DNA from: UBA5239 sp040391785
GTDB taxonomy: Bacteria; Verrucomicrobiota; Lentisphaeria; Victivallales; Victivallaceae
Length of the DNA: 64,000 nt
Direction: 5' to 3'
Assembly: GCA_040391785.1 (NCBI GenBank)
Contig: JBEBXH010000003.1
Span: 1 to 64,000 of the forward strand
Of this stretch, positions 38,401 through 45,530 are shown piece by piece. A program made the translations under genes and the position numbers. Positions within the stretch are counted from its first letter, which is position 1. Each line of letters begins with the position of its first letter. The notes beneath the pieces were generated by a model, which was not told where the DNA came from, searched no databases, and saw only the letters and a program-made list of their open reading frames with translations.

Positions 38401-38848
38401 TACCCGCTTCGATATAGGCATTGCCCGCCACCAGCTCATCCTTGTGGAGCTGCTGCGGCAGCAGCGAATACTTCATGGGACTGAAAAACGTCGACTGGGT
38501 ACCCATCAGAAAAAGCAGCACAAAAAGCAGCGGAATATTTTGCAGGTACAGAAGCGGAATGGCGAGGCCCATCAGGATGATTTCCCAGATTTTGACCAGC
38601 CGGACCAGCCACGCGCGGTCGTATTTGTCGGCCAGTTGCCCTGCCAGCGACGAAAAGAAGAAGTAGGGGATAATAAACACTCCGGGCGCCAGCATGGAAC
38701 AGAACGTGATTTCGCTCGTGGAGGTGGCGATCCGGTAAGTGACCAGCAGGATCAATGCATTTTTCAGGCAATTATCATTGAACGCCCCGAGGAACTGCGT
38801 GACGAACAGCGGCAAAAAACGCCGTTTCGTGAAGAGACTGAAAGCCAT
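35414..38848 (-). CDS. LplT-PlsC-acyl-ACP synthetase fusion (Aas-type phospholipid repair protein)
   Basis: Three modules are joined in 1144 residues. Residues about 1-410 form an MFS/LplT-like lysophospholipid flippase (FVTQFLGAFNDNCLKNALILL start). About 440-630 is a PlsC-type acyltransferase with NHASLLD (His469-x4-Asp474) and FPEGRVT. About 640-1144 is an AMP-forming acyl-ACP synthetase with FTSGSEGSPKAVVLSH (about 805) and YDTGDIVTIDEDGF. Together they would import a lysophospholipid and reacylate it. In E. coli LplT and Aas are separate proteins. ATG 38848 has GAAGGA 6 bases upstream and is preferred over GTG 38878. Confidence 0.93.
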   Translation of the reverse strand: MAFSLFTKRRFLPLFVTQFLGAFNDNCLKNALILLVTYRIATSTSEITFCSMLAPGVFIIPYFFFSSLAGQLADKYDRAWLVRLVKIWEIILMGLAIPLLYLQNIPLLFVLLFLMGTQSTFFSPMKYSLLPQQLHKDELVAGNAYIEAGTYLAILLGTIAGGLMILIGHHAGHWTGYWWTGGLLLAMALVGYLFSRYVPKAAPVDPELKINWNLVSETIEIVKMVRRQKVVWRCILGISAFWLVGALYMAQLPGFCKEVLNTGSETVTFFLMVFSIGIGIGSLLCNRLLRGVMQTTYLPLSALGMAIFTLSLFLSSYGLHAGGEGAVMISLKEYMGKWLFWKLSFDMFMVAIFGGLFTVPLYALMQAKGESKEMARIIAGNNIMNSIFMAVGTGIVALLSLAFSPSIPMIFLWVAVFNVYMAIYICRLLPDALIRSLVRFILMFLYRVSVKGLENYEKAGKRVLIISNHASLLDGVLIAAFMPEKVTFAINTHIAHKWWMRPLLAVANAHQIDPTNPLASRALINEMRRNVKVMIFPEGRVTVTGAIMKIYEGTGMIAEKSGAMILPIRIEGAQYSPFSYLKKHLRTRWFPKITLTILPPRRFELPMDTSVRKHRQVVSDKIYDMMVEMLYKSTNINVHLFQSLLNSAHINGGGMLIAEDINRHPLTIRGIIFKSYMLGNMIRKNLDDEKTVGVMLPSSLACLVTFFGLQAYDLIPAMVNFTVGASLVVKSCQTAQVKTVITSRMFIKQAELEVLEKNLLEAGIKLVYLEDVRSSATLSDSVGGFLRFLFKIKPKNDPLGPGLILFTSGSEGSPKAVVLSHRNLQANRVQCLSVIPITSDDRIFNCLPMFHSFGLGVGSLLPVLSGIRTFFYPSPLHYRIVSELCYDTNTSVIFGTDTFMSGYARAAHPYDFFNLRIAVVGAEKLRQQTREVWMEKFGVRLYGGYGTTETAPVVCLNTPMYNRTGSVGRIVPGMETRLEPVEGVHEGGKLLVRGDNVMLGYYLADNPGVLVPPPGGWYDTGDIVTIDEDGFIYIVGRAKRFAKISGEMISLGAVEEAVHNLWSDVKQGVVAIESDSKGEQLVLITEQKDAALPDLMKFFREKGFSELWIPKKIVVVKEAPLLGSGKFDYTGAKLIAQEAVNGNS

Positions 38849-38897
38849 GGCCCATCCTTCGTTATCATTTTTTTTCACATATACATACTTTTTCCCT

Positions 38898-38962
38898 AAT
38901 GTAGACCTACTCGAGCCATTGTCAAGTTAAGAGAGAAGAGAGAAGAGCGAAAAGAGGAAAAA
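38898..38962 (-). promoter_or_regulatory. Promoter of the Aas-type fusion gene and adjacent purine-rich tract
   Basis: Minus strand TTGACA (38925-38920), 16-base spacer, TACATT (38903-38898). A purine-rich tract AAGAGAGAAGAGAGAAGAG (about 38929-38962) adjoins the -35 box; it resembles the arms at 21813 and 33489 but has no inverted partner here. The rest of the 341-base spacer 38849-39189 holds the RHS promoter and no gene. Confidence 0.5.
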
Positions 38963-39071
38963 TACTTTCCCGCCGGAACATAGGCTTTTATTCGAAATTA
39001 TGTTGACATTTCACATTCTTTTGAAAAGACAGCATAAATTATTGGACAACAGAAGGAGAAAATACGACACC

Positions 39072-39100
39072 TTGACAAATTACCGGGAGCATGGTATGCT
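39072..39100 (+). promoter_or_regulatory. Promoter of the RHS gene
   Basis: TTGACA (39072-39077), 17-base spacer, TATGCT (39095-39100), 90 bases before ATG 39190. Confidence 0.5.
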
Positions 39101-39189
39101 ATTACCCAGTAGGAATGACTGGAAAAATAGCTTTACCCGCTAAGAATTTTGACTGTATAAACATCATAATCATATGGGAAAAAGCAATT

Positions 39190-40851
39190 ATGAGCGAACC
39201 TTTTCTGAAAATAACGTACAATTATGACAATTATTCACAGCTGACCGGGATCGACGTCAACGGCCAGCCGGAAATCACCTATGAACTGAACAAAGACAAC
39301 CAGCGTATCGCCGCCGCCCCGGCCAATGCCGGCGCATGGCAGTATCAATACGACAACCTCGGCCAATTGACCGGAGCCATCCGCAAAGATAGCGATACCG
39401 AATTGAACAACATGTCCTACCGCTACGACATGATCGGCAACCGCCTCGAATCCAGCGAAGACAGCGACGAAAAGGAATACGTCACAAATCTGTTGAATCA
39501 ATATACTCAACTATCAACTGTCAACTGTCAACTGTCAACTTCGGCAACGCCGACCTACGACCGGAACGGCAACATGCTGACCAACCGCGGCTGGACCTAC
39601 ACCTGGAACACCGAAAATCGCCTCATCAAAGCCGAGAAAGGTGATCTCCGCCTTGAATTCGACTACGACTACAAAGGCCGCCGCGCGTTCAAAAAGGTCT
39701 ACGAAAGCAACATCCTGATCAAGCACCAGAAATTCGCTTATCATAACTTCAAGTTGGTCGCTATCTACGACGCCCTGAACAACAACGCCCGAACCCACGC
39801 CTTCCTCTGGCAGCCGGAATCAGTCGGCCTCGATATGCCACTCAGTATGACCCTCGGCGATGACACTTACTTTTACGTGGCCGATGGCAATAAAAACGTC
39901 ACCGGCATATTCGACGAAACTGGCACCCGCATCATTACCTACACCTACGGCCCCTTCGGCCAAGTCCTATCCATGGTCGGTCCCCTGGCCGAAGCCAACC
40001 CTTTCCGCTTCTCCAGCGAATTCCACGATGACGAAACCGGCCTAGTCTACTACAACTACCGCTATTATGACTCCACAATCGGTAGATGGACTAAACGAGA
40101 TCCTCTTAGAGAAAAAGGGGCAAAGAATCTGTATAATTTCGTCCGAAATAATTCATCTTGTTTTTTTGATAGATTAGGAATGATTAGTATTTCTGATGCA
40201 TTAAAAAAAGAATTTGATTCTTTTGGAATTCCATGGATGTATAACTTAGGAAATATGGAATATTATGGCTGGTATGATAATTTGAGTGACAAGGACGTTT
40301 TTGATATTTGGGCTAAATGGGATGAAGCAGAGGGGACAGATTGGCTGACTAAAATTCCTGAGTGCCCCAGCAAAATCTGCATAAACAAAGTAACTAATAA
40401 ACCCGCCAACTGTACCAATGGTCAATGGAGCAGCATAGGAAAGGCTAATCAAACATATCATCCTAAAGCGGCATGGGCAATGAGGACTAATTATCTTCTG
40501 AGTATTTCGAATGGTCCTCAACAGCAATGTACCTATGATGCATCTGGAAACTTAATAAAATCAGGTCTTGGTGCAGGAACGCCAGATAAAGCAACAGGAA
40601 GTGCTCTAGGTTATATCTATTATCTTCATGGATTGGTTAATGGAATTAAAATAAATAATCATATACAGCAAGATGTTCGTCCATTTGAACTTGCGCAAAA
40701 AATTGATGGAAAAGATAACCTAGGAGAGGCAACAGATAAATATTTGAAACTACGTCCTCCCAGTCAGGGAGGAGGATATTGTTATTCATTGCCTTCTCCC
40801 TCGCGATTGCCATCACGAAATTTTGACTGGAGCAATGTAATTTGGCGATAA
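39190..40851 (+). CDS. Short RHS-repeat protein with variable C-terminal tip
   Basis: The first 320 residues are YD/RHS repeats (YNYDNYSQLTGIDVNG, YDNLGQLTGAIR) ending in the RHS core (YNYRYYDSTIGRWTKRDPL ... NLYNFVRNN). After the core, from about 40150, base composition turns AT-rich and a new 230-residue tip begins (KEFDSFGIPWMYNLGN), as in polymorphic toxins where tips are exchanged. The tip matches no toxin family I know. There is no signal peptide and far fewer repeats than usual, so it may be a displaced cassette or a truncated gene. A 7-bp tandem repeat lies inside it. ATG 39190 is preferred to an extension from 39091. Confidence 0.82.
   Translation: MSEPFLKITYNYDNYSQLTGIDVNGQPEITYELNKDNQRIAAAPANAGAWQYQYDNLGQLTGAIRKDSDTELNNMSYRYDMIGNRLESSEDSDEKEYVTNLLNQYTQLSTVNCQLSTSATPTYDRNGNMLTNRGWTYTWNTENRLIKAEKGDLRLEFDYDYKGRRAFKKVYESNILIKHQKFAYHNFKLVAIYDALNNNARTHAFLWQPESVGLDMPLSMTLGDDTYFYVADGNKNVTGIFDETGTRIITYTYGPFGQVLSMVGPLAEANPFRFSSEFHDDETGLVYYNYRYYDSTIGRWTKRDPLREKGAKNLYNFVRNNSSCFFDRLGMISISDALKKEFDSFGIPWMYNLGNMEYYGWYDNLSDKDVFDIWAKWDEAEGTDWLTKIPECPSKICINKVTNKPANCTNGQWSSIGKANQTYHPKAAWAMRTNYLLSISNGPQQQCTYDASGNLIKSGLGAGTPDKATGSALGYIYYLHGLVNGIKINNHIQQDVRPFELAQKIDGKDNLGEATDKYLKLRPPSQGGGYCYSLPSPSRLPSRNFDWSNVIWR
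39514..39540. repeat. TCAACTG heptamer tandem repeat inside the RHS gene
   Basis: Nearly four copies of TCAACTG encode TVNCQLST within the RHS repeats (residues about 108-118). The reading frame stays open. Confidence 0.9.
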
Positions 40852-40922
40852 GTATGGTGATTCCCGGCCTACACTCTGAACGTAAGCCGGGGAAATAATA
40901 TTAATAATCTACAAGGTGTAAA

Positions 40923-41393
40923 ATGAAGAAAAGAACTAAATATTATATTAAATGCAGCATTGGGTTGTTGATCGTTCCATTGCTAGTGGCTGTAATTATT
41001 CTTACGGATTACCTTGTAATTGCCCTATATGACGGTAGAAACTATAGTAAACTCGTAAAGCAAGTTACAATAGGTGCTCCTTGGGATGCTACATATAAAA
41101 AACTAAAAAACATAAATTATTTAATACTTCCACTCGATAAATGGGGCGGATATTATGACAAGAATATCTTGGAGGAACTGACAAAAAAACAAGAGCATAT
41201 CTATGTCTGTTTCTGGGAAACTTGGTATTCTATTTTCCATGACCTTACTTTTATTGAACACAATGAACATCTTTATGTTTTTGTTTTAGTTTCCAGTGAT
41301 GGTCGAATAATAAATTATGCTCCAGAAATATCTGATCTTTTAGGCAAGAAACTACCTTTATCCGATGCTGGTCAATTTGATCAGGTTCTATAA
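40923..41393 (+). CDS. Small membrane-anchored protein, candidate immunity protein
   Basis: The 156-residue protein has one N-terminal membrane helix (about 10-34, CSIGLLIVPLLVAVIILTDY) and a soluble domain rich in Tyr and Trp. No family is recognised. AAGGTG precedes the ATG, 71 bases after the RHS stop. Its AT-rich composition matches the RHS tip and differs from most of the window. The position directly after a toxin-like tip is where immunity genes lie in such loci; that is the only basis for this suggestion. Confidence 0.6.
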   Translation: MKKRTKYYIKCSIGLLIVPLLVAVIILTDYLVIALYDGRNYSKLVKQVTIGAPWDATYKKLKNINYLILPLDKWGGYYDKNILEELTKKQEHIYVCFWETWYSIFHDLTFIEHNEHLYVFVLVSSDGRIINYAPEISDLLGKKLPLSDAGQFDQVL

Positions 41394-41451
41394 ATTTAGG
41401 ATGGTATGAATACGATAATGTAATTATTGGAAGAGAAAAATAAAAATACCC

Positions 41452-41542
41452 AGATCGGGGTCAGATCGGGGTCAGATCGGGGTCAGATCGGGGTCAGATC
41501 GGGGTCAGATCGGGGTCCAGATCGGGGTCCCAGATCAGGGTC
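41452..41542. repeat. 11-bp tandem repeat AGATCGGGGTC
   Basis: Six perfect head-to-tail copies (41452-41517) are followed by two more with 1-2 extra C between them, the last with one change. A further partial copy lies at about 42169-42178. The spacer 41394-41667 holds no other feature. Confidence 0.95.
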
Positions 41543-41667
41543 AGACTATACTGAATTTTTAATTTTTAGCATAAAAAACTTGAATTTGATACTAAAATAT
41601 CTTCTTAGAACGATTTTTTGATATAAAATATCAATTATATAGAAAAATATTATGAGGTAAGACCATC

Positions 41668-42159
41668 ATGGTAAAAAATAGATGTCTAATACTTTTCGTA
41701 GGGTGGTGGTCAATTATTTTTAGCCTTTTATTCCTCCTCACTAAAGGTTTTGGAGATCCTATAATACTATGTTTATTATTGGCAGTCCCTTTAGGAATTG
41801 TATTTATTGAAACCATAGTATCTTCGATAATATATTCAGTGCAAAAAATAGAAAATATATATTTCAAATTTTTTATTCTTGGTGTTTATATTATTTCTAT
41901 TTTTGCGAACTATATTCTATTGATATATCCATTAGTAGCTAAGGGATCGGTGCCTGCTTTTAATCGGGGAATTGATTATCCTTTTACATTACTCCTGGCA
42001 ATATCATTAATTAATCTGATTCTTGGAGGAAATCTTTTACTTTATCAGTTTACGTATTCAAAGATAATTAAAATAAAAACTTCACACGTTATTGCTTTTC
42101 TTCTAATATTTTATGCTTTTACACTATTTAGCTTTTTTTCTTGGCCTTTTTGGGGATAG
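41668..42159 (+). CDS. Polytopic membrane protein, unknown
   Basis: The 163-residue protein is very hydrophobic with about five membrane helices (LILFVGWWSIIFSLLFLL near the start, AFLLIFYAFTLFSFFSW at the end). No family motif is recognised. GAGGTAAG lies 7 bases before the ATG. It is AT-rich like its neighbours and lies in the variable region after the RHS gene, so it may be part of a toxin-immunity cargo, but no direct sign of that is visible. Confidence 0.55.
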   Translation: MVKNRCLILFVGWWSIIFSLLFLLTKGFGDPIILCLLLAVPLGIVFIETIVSSIIYSVQKIENIYFKFFILGVYIISIFANYILLIYPLVAKGSVPAFNRGIDYPFTLLLAISLINLILGGNLLLYQFTYSKIIKIKTSHVIAFLLIFYAFTLFSFFSWPFWG

Positions 42160-42298
42160 GTTTAGATATAGATCCAGATCGGGGGCTGTTCCTATATGAT
42201 AAATGTTGAGAATGGAAAGTCAATGAAATGGAGTGAATCATTAATCAGCCGTGCACAATTAACGAATGATTGATGATTTACCATTATAAAGAGGAAAA

Positions 42299-43249
42299 AT
42301 GATAAAAAAATTATATCTTTATATTTTGCTCTATATTGTATCCATCATTGGAGGTGGATTCGTTTTTTGCAATGCTTATAGTAATATGTTCAACAGGAAT
42401 TTAAACTATAGCGCAATTCCTGAAGTGAAAATTTCTATGATAAATCGTTCCTATAAAGCTCTGTGTGCAAAAGATCAGGCAGAGATTTCAATTTTAGGTT
42501 CCATTGAAAATTCAAAATTTAAAATACCCTTTACAATAAGCAGACAGAAAAATTTTGGTTCAGCAATAATCTCTGAAAATATATGGACCCCAAAAGAACT
42601 GGAAGGGCAGATAAATAAAAATCCTGAAATAACATATTGGCTGAACGATAATATATTATATTCTATTGATCAAATAGGTTATACTAAGGAACTGATTGAT
42701 TTTTTCATATTTTCTCATATCCTGAAAGCCTATTTACCTCTATTATTATTTCTCATATCTTTCGCTGTTTTATGGCATTGTAAACTTAAAAAAGAACTCG
42801 GCAAATCTCTGAGATTTATTATTTGTATTTTAACATTCGGTTGTCCTCTAATTCTTATTATTTTCGGAATTACATTTTACGGCAGTGACCCATTGAAATC
42901 CTCTTTTTCCTATTTTAAAGCGAGGGAAATAATTAAACATTTTCAGAATAATCCGATAAAAAATGTTACTTCAACAGAATCTCCCCCTTACAATCAAGAA
43001 TATCAAGTAATAAACATTGCACGATATAAATATTTGCTTTATTCTGATAAAGATATTGAAATAGAATCTATAAATCCTATAGCAGATTTTAAACAAATCA
43101 GTTCCAGATTTTGGATCCTCTCCTATTCCGAATGGTCTAAGATATATTTATTTAGCTGGATTATATGGATGCTGACTTTTTCTTTGGCTCTTTTTCTTTG
43201 GTTACGATATATTTGCCAAATCGGTTCCCTGATTTTTCCCTTGGAATGA
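42299..43249 (+). CDS. Membrane protein with four predicted helices, unknown
   Basis: The 316-residue protein has a helix near the N-terminus (about 5-26), two in the middle (about 140-190, KAYLPLLLFLISFAVLWH and a second) and one near the C-terminus, with a soluble loop of about 110 residues after the first. GAGGA precedes ATG 42299. No family is recognised. It is strongly AT-rich and its stop overlaps the start of the HEAT-repeat gene, so the two are co-translated. Confidence 0.6.
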   Translation: MIKKLYLYILLYIVSIIGGGFVFCNAYSNMFNRNLNYSAIPEVKISMINRSYKALCAKDQAEISILGSIENSKFKIPFTISRQKNFGSAIISENIWTPKELEGQINKNPEITYWLNDNILYSIDQIGYTKELIDFFIFSHILKAYLPLLLFLISFAVLWHCKLKKELGKSLRFIICILTFGCPLILIIFGITFYGSDPLKSSFSYFKAREIIKHFQNNPIKNVTSTESPPYNQEYQVINIARYKYLLYSDKDIEIESINPIADFKQISSRFWILSYSEWSKIYLFSWIIWMLTFSLALFLWLRYICQIGSLIFPLE

Positions 43250-44214
43250 CAAAAATGAAAATAAAGTTCATTCAGTTTATTATACCGGCGTTGCTTCTTC
43301 TGGTGATTGCGTTGGTGCTGTTGGCTCTTCCGGAGTATATCGGCGTTGGCCGTTGGGCAGTTGCTTATCATTATGACGTGCGGACGGTAGTTCGCGCGGC
43401 AGCGCGTGGGTGGCGATATGACGCTTTGGATGAACGGCTGGCGAAGGAAGAATGGGGCGATGCGGAGGCCGAAAAACTCCTGGAAGCCGGCTATTTGACT
43501 TCTTCGGACAAAAGGATCAAGGCTTTTGCTATTTTCTCGCTTGGATTTTTCGAACTGGACTCGGAGAAATATATTCCAATCATAATCGATTCTTTTTCAG
43601 ATAAAGATATGATATCATCCCCAGCGGCTTTGAGAAGCTACGGGGATCGAGCTTATCCCTATCTGGAAAAGTCGATCAAGTCGACGGATCCGCTCGTCCG
43701 GGAGAATACCTGTTACGCTTTCGCTTATATGGATGAACGCAAAAAAGACGCCTATCCGTTACTGCGGGAAATATTTTTAGCCGACTCGAATAAGCATGTA
43801 AGGTTTGCGGCCGTTAATGTCCTTTGCAGAAGGATTAAAGATCCAGCAATTATTCCCGATATTTTATCCGTCATCCGAAAAGAAACAGACCGACATACGA
43901 AATTTGTCTACGTGTCATATTTGGCTTCCATGCGGTTGCCGGAAGCCGTTGATGCCTACGCCGAGCTCATTATAAATAAGGATATCGATTATGGCAGAGT
44001 ATCAATATTTGCGGGGAAATTGACTCCGGAAGAAGAGGAAAAAGGATTAGTTCCGGCTACACACATTCCTCTTCCGGAGTATAACGGGAAACTCAATGAA
44101 GAAACCATTCAAAAGCTTCGGGTTATGCAAAACAGTGAGGAAAAACTCGTTTTCAAATGGGCCACCGAGGTATTGGCACAGTGCAAAACAAATAATACGA
44201 AAAGACCCGATTAG
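43246..44214 (+). CDS. Membrane-anchored HEAT-repeat-like protein
   Basis: After an N-terminal membrane helix (FIIPALLLLVIALVLLAL), the protein shows helical repeats of 30-40 residues: SSPAALRSYGDRAYPYLEKS, RENTCYAFAYMDERKKDAYP, VRFAAVNVLCRRIKDPAIIP, as in HEAT/PBS-lyase-type proteins that act as binding scaffolds. I start at ATG 43246, which overlaps the preceding stop; ATG 43255 is also possible. Base composition returns towards the genome level here. HEAT-like proteins occur as immunity partners in some toxin loci, but no direct link is visible. Confidence 0.65.
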   Translation: MTKMKIKFIQFIIPALLLLVIALVLLALPEYIGVGRWAVAYHYDVRTVVRAAARGWRYDALDERLAKEEWGDAEAEKLLEAGYLTSSDKRIKAFAIFSLGFFELDSEKYIPIIIDSFSDKDMISSPAALRSYGDRAYPYLEKSIKSTDPLVRENTCYAFAYMDERKKDAYPLLREIFLADSNKHVRFAAVNVLCRRIKDPAIIPDILSVIRKETDRHTKFVYVSYLASMRLPEAVDAYAELIINKDIDYGRVSIFAGKLTPEEEEKGLVPATHIPLPEYNGKLNEETIQKLRVMQNSEEKLVFKWATEVLAQCKTNNTKRPD

Positions 44215-44221
44215 CATGTGA

Positions 44222-45514
44222 TCAGGCGAGGATGACGGTTTCTTCGGGGTAGGAGAGTTGGGATTTTTTGTCGTGGCCGACCAGGAACATGAAGATGAAA
44301 AACGGGCCCAGGCGGCCCAGGAACATACAGACCATGAGTGCGATTTTGCCGTAGGCTTCGGCCACTTCGGCGTAGCCCAGCGATAAACCGGTGGTCGCCA
44401 GCGCCGAAACCACTTCGAAGCCGACCTTTTTCAGCGGGTAGGCCGTGGTGGCGGTGGCGCAGACGAATACCGTGCAGCCGACGGCAATGAGCATGAAAAT
44501 CAGCATGATCGCAAAGGCTTTCATCTGGTATTCCTCGGAGATTTCGCGTTTGAAAATGACCAATTTCTCGCGGCCGCGGACAATGCTCCAGACGGAGAGC
44601 ACCACGATCGCAAAGGTGGTGGTTTTCATGCCGCCGCCGGTGGAGTTCGGCGAGGCTCCGATCAGCATCAGCGCGGTCATCACGAAGAGCGTCGAGGAAT
44701 CGAGTTCGCCGAGATCCACGGTGTTGAACCCGGCGCTGCGGGTGGTGACCGACTGGAAAAAGGCGTCGACCCACGTCAGGCTGTGGTTGCCCCCGAGCGA
44801 TTCCAGTACTTTGACGCCCAGCGCGCCGCCCACGATCAGGATCAGCGAAGTGATGACGACGAGTTTGGTATTGACCAGCGTGCGGGTGCGCCAATTGAGA
44901 ATGTCGTAGATGACGTAAAAGCCGAAGCCGCCGCAGATGACCAGCAGCGCAATCACCACCTTGATATAGGCACTCTGGCTGACCAGGCTGGTTCGGAACA
45001 AACTGAATCCCGCGTTGCAATAGGCGGCCACGCAATGAAACAACGAATAATAAAGCGATTCCCCGAGCGAGTGCCCTCCGAAATAAAACCCCGGCACCAG
45101 CAGGATGAATCCGGCCAGTTCGATGAGCAGGGTGTAGATGACGATGGTTTTGATCAGGACGTTGATTTTGCTGATCGGGAAGTCGTCGCTGATTGAGGCC
45201 AGTACCTTTTTGCCGCTCCAGCTGAAGTCGCGCCCGAGGAAAAAGATGATCGACGCGGTCAGCGTCATGATCCCCAGCCCGCCGACCTGGACCAACAGCA
45301 GGATCACCAGCTGCCCCGCGAGGTTGAAATCGTCGACCGGTACCGATGCCATGCCGATCACGCAGACCGAGGAGGTGGACATGAAAAACGCGTCCACCCA
45401 CTCCAGGCCGCCGGCGTGTTCGACAAACGGCGCTTTCAGCAGCAGTGTACCCATGAAGATCAGGGCCATAAAGGAAAAGATCAGGTAAAACTGACTTTTT
45501 CGGAACATATTCAT
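44222..45514 (-). CDS. Potassium transporter KtrB/TrkH-type subunit
   Basis: The 430-residue membrane protein has the fourfold M1-P-M2 layout of Trk/Ktr/HKT channels. The four pore loops with the selectivity glycine are visible: STSSVCVIGMA, CVAAYCNAGFSLF, SVTTRSAGFNT and SALATTGLSLG. Length and start (LIFSFMALIFMGTLLL) fit KtrB better than TrkH. It would take up K+ driven by the ion gradient. No KtrA/TrkA RCK subunit gene lies in the window, so the partner must be elsewhere. It is convergent with the HEAT-repeat gene. Confidence 0.92.
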   Translation of the reverse strand: MNMFRKSQFYLIFSFMALIFMGTLLLKAPFVEHAGGLEWVDAFFMSTSSVCVIGMASVPVDDFNLAGQLVILLLVQVGGLGIMTLTASIIFFLGRDFSWSGKKVLASISDDFPISKINVLIKTIVIYTLLIELAGFILLVPGFYFGGHSLGESLYYSLFHCVAAYCNAGFSLFRTSLVSQSAYIKVVIALLVICGGFGFYVIYDILNWRTRTLVNTKLVVITSLILIVGGALGVKVLESLGGNHSLTWVDAFFQSVTTRSAGFNTVDLGELDSSTLFVMTALMLIGASPNSTGGGMKTTTFAIVVLSVWSIVRGREKLVIFKREISEEYQMKAFAIMLIFMLIAVGCTVFVCATATTAYPLKKVGFEVVSALATTGLSLGYAEVAEAYGKIALMVCMFLGRLGPFFIFMFLVGHDKKSQLSYPEETVILA

Positions 45515-45530
45515 ACTGCTGGATGTACCT

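Noticed and set aside
39003..39038. TTGACA at 39003 as the RHS promoter
   Set aside because: No -10 box at 15-19 bases; the TTGACA at 39072 fits better.
39091..39189. N-terminal extension of the RHS protein
   Set aside because: It would overlap the -10 region of the predicted promoter and shows no RHS pattern; ATG 39190 begins just before YD-repeat sequence.
41452..41542. Possible CRISPR array
   Set aside because: The units are head-to-tail without unique spacers, and no cas gene is present.
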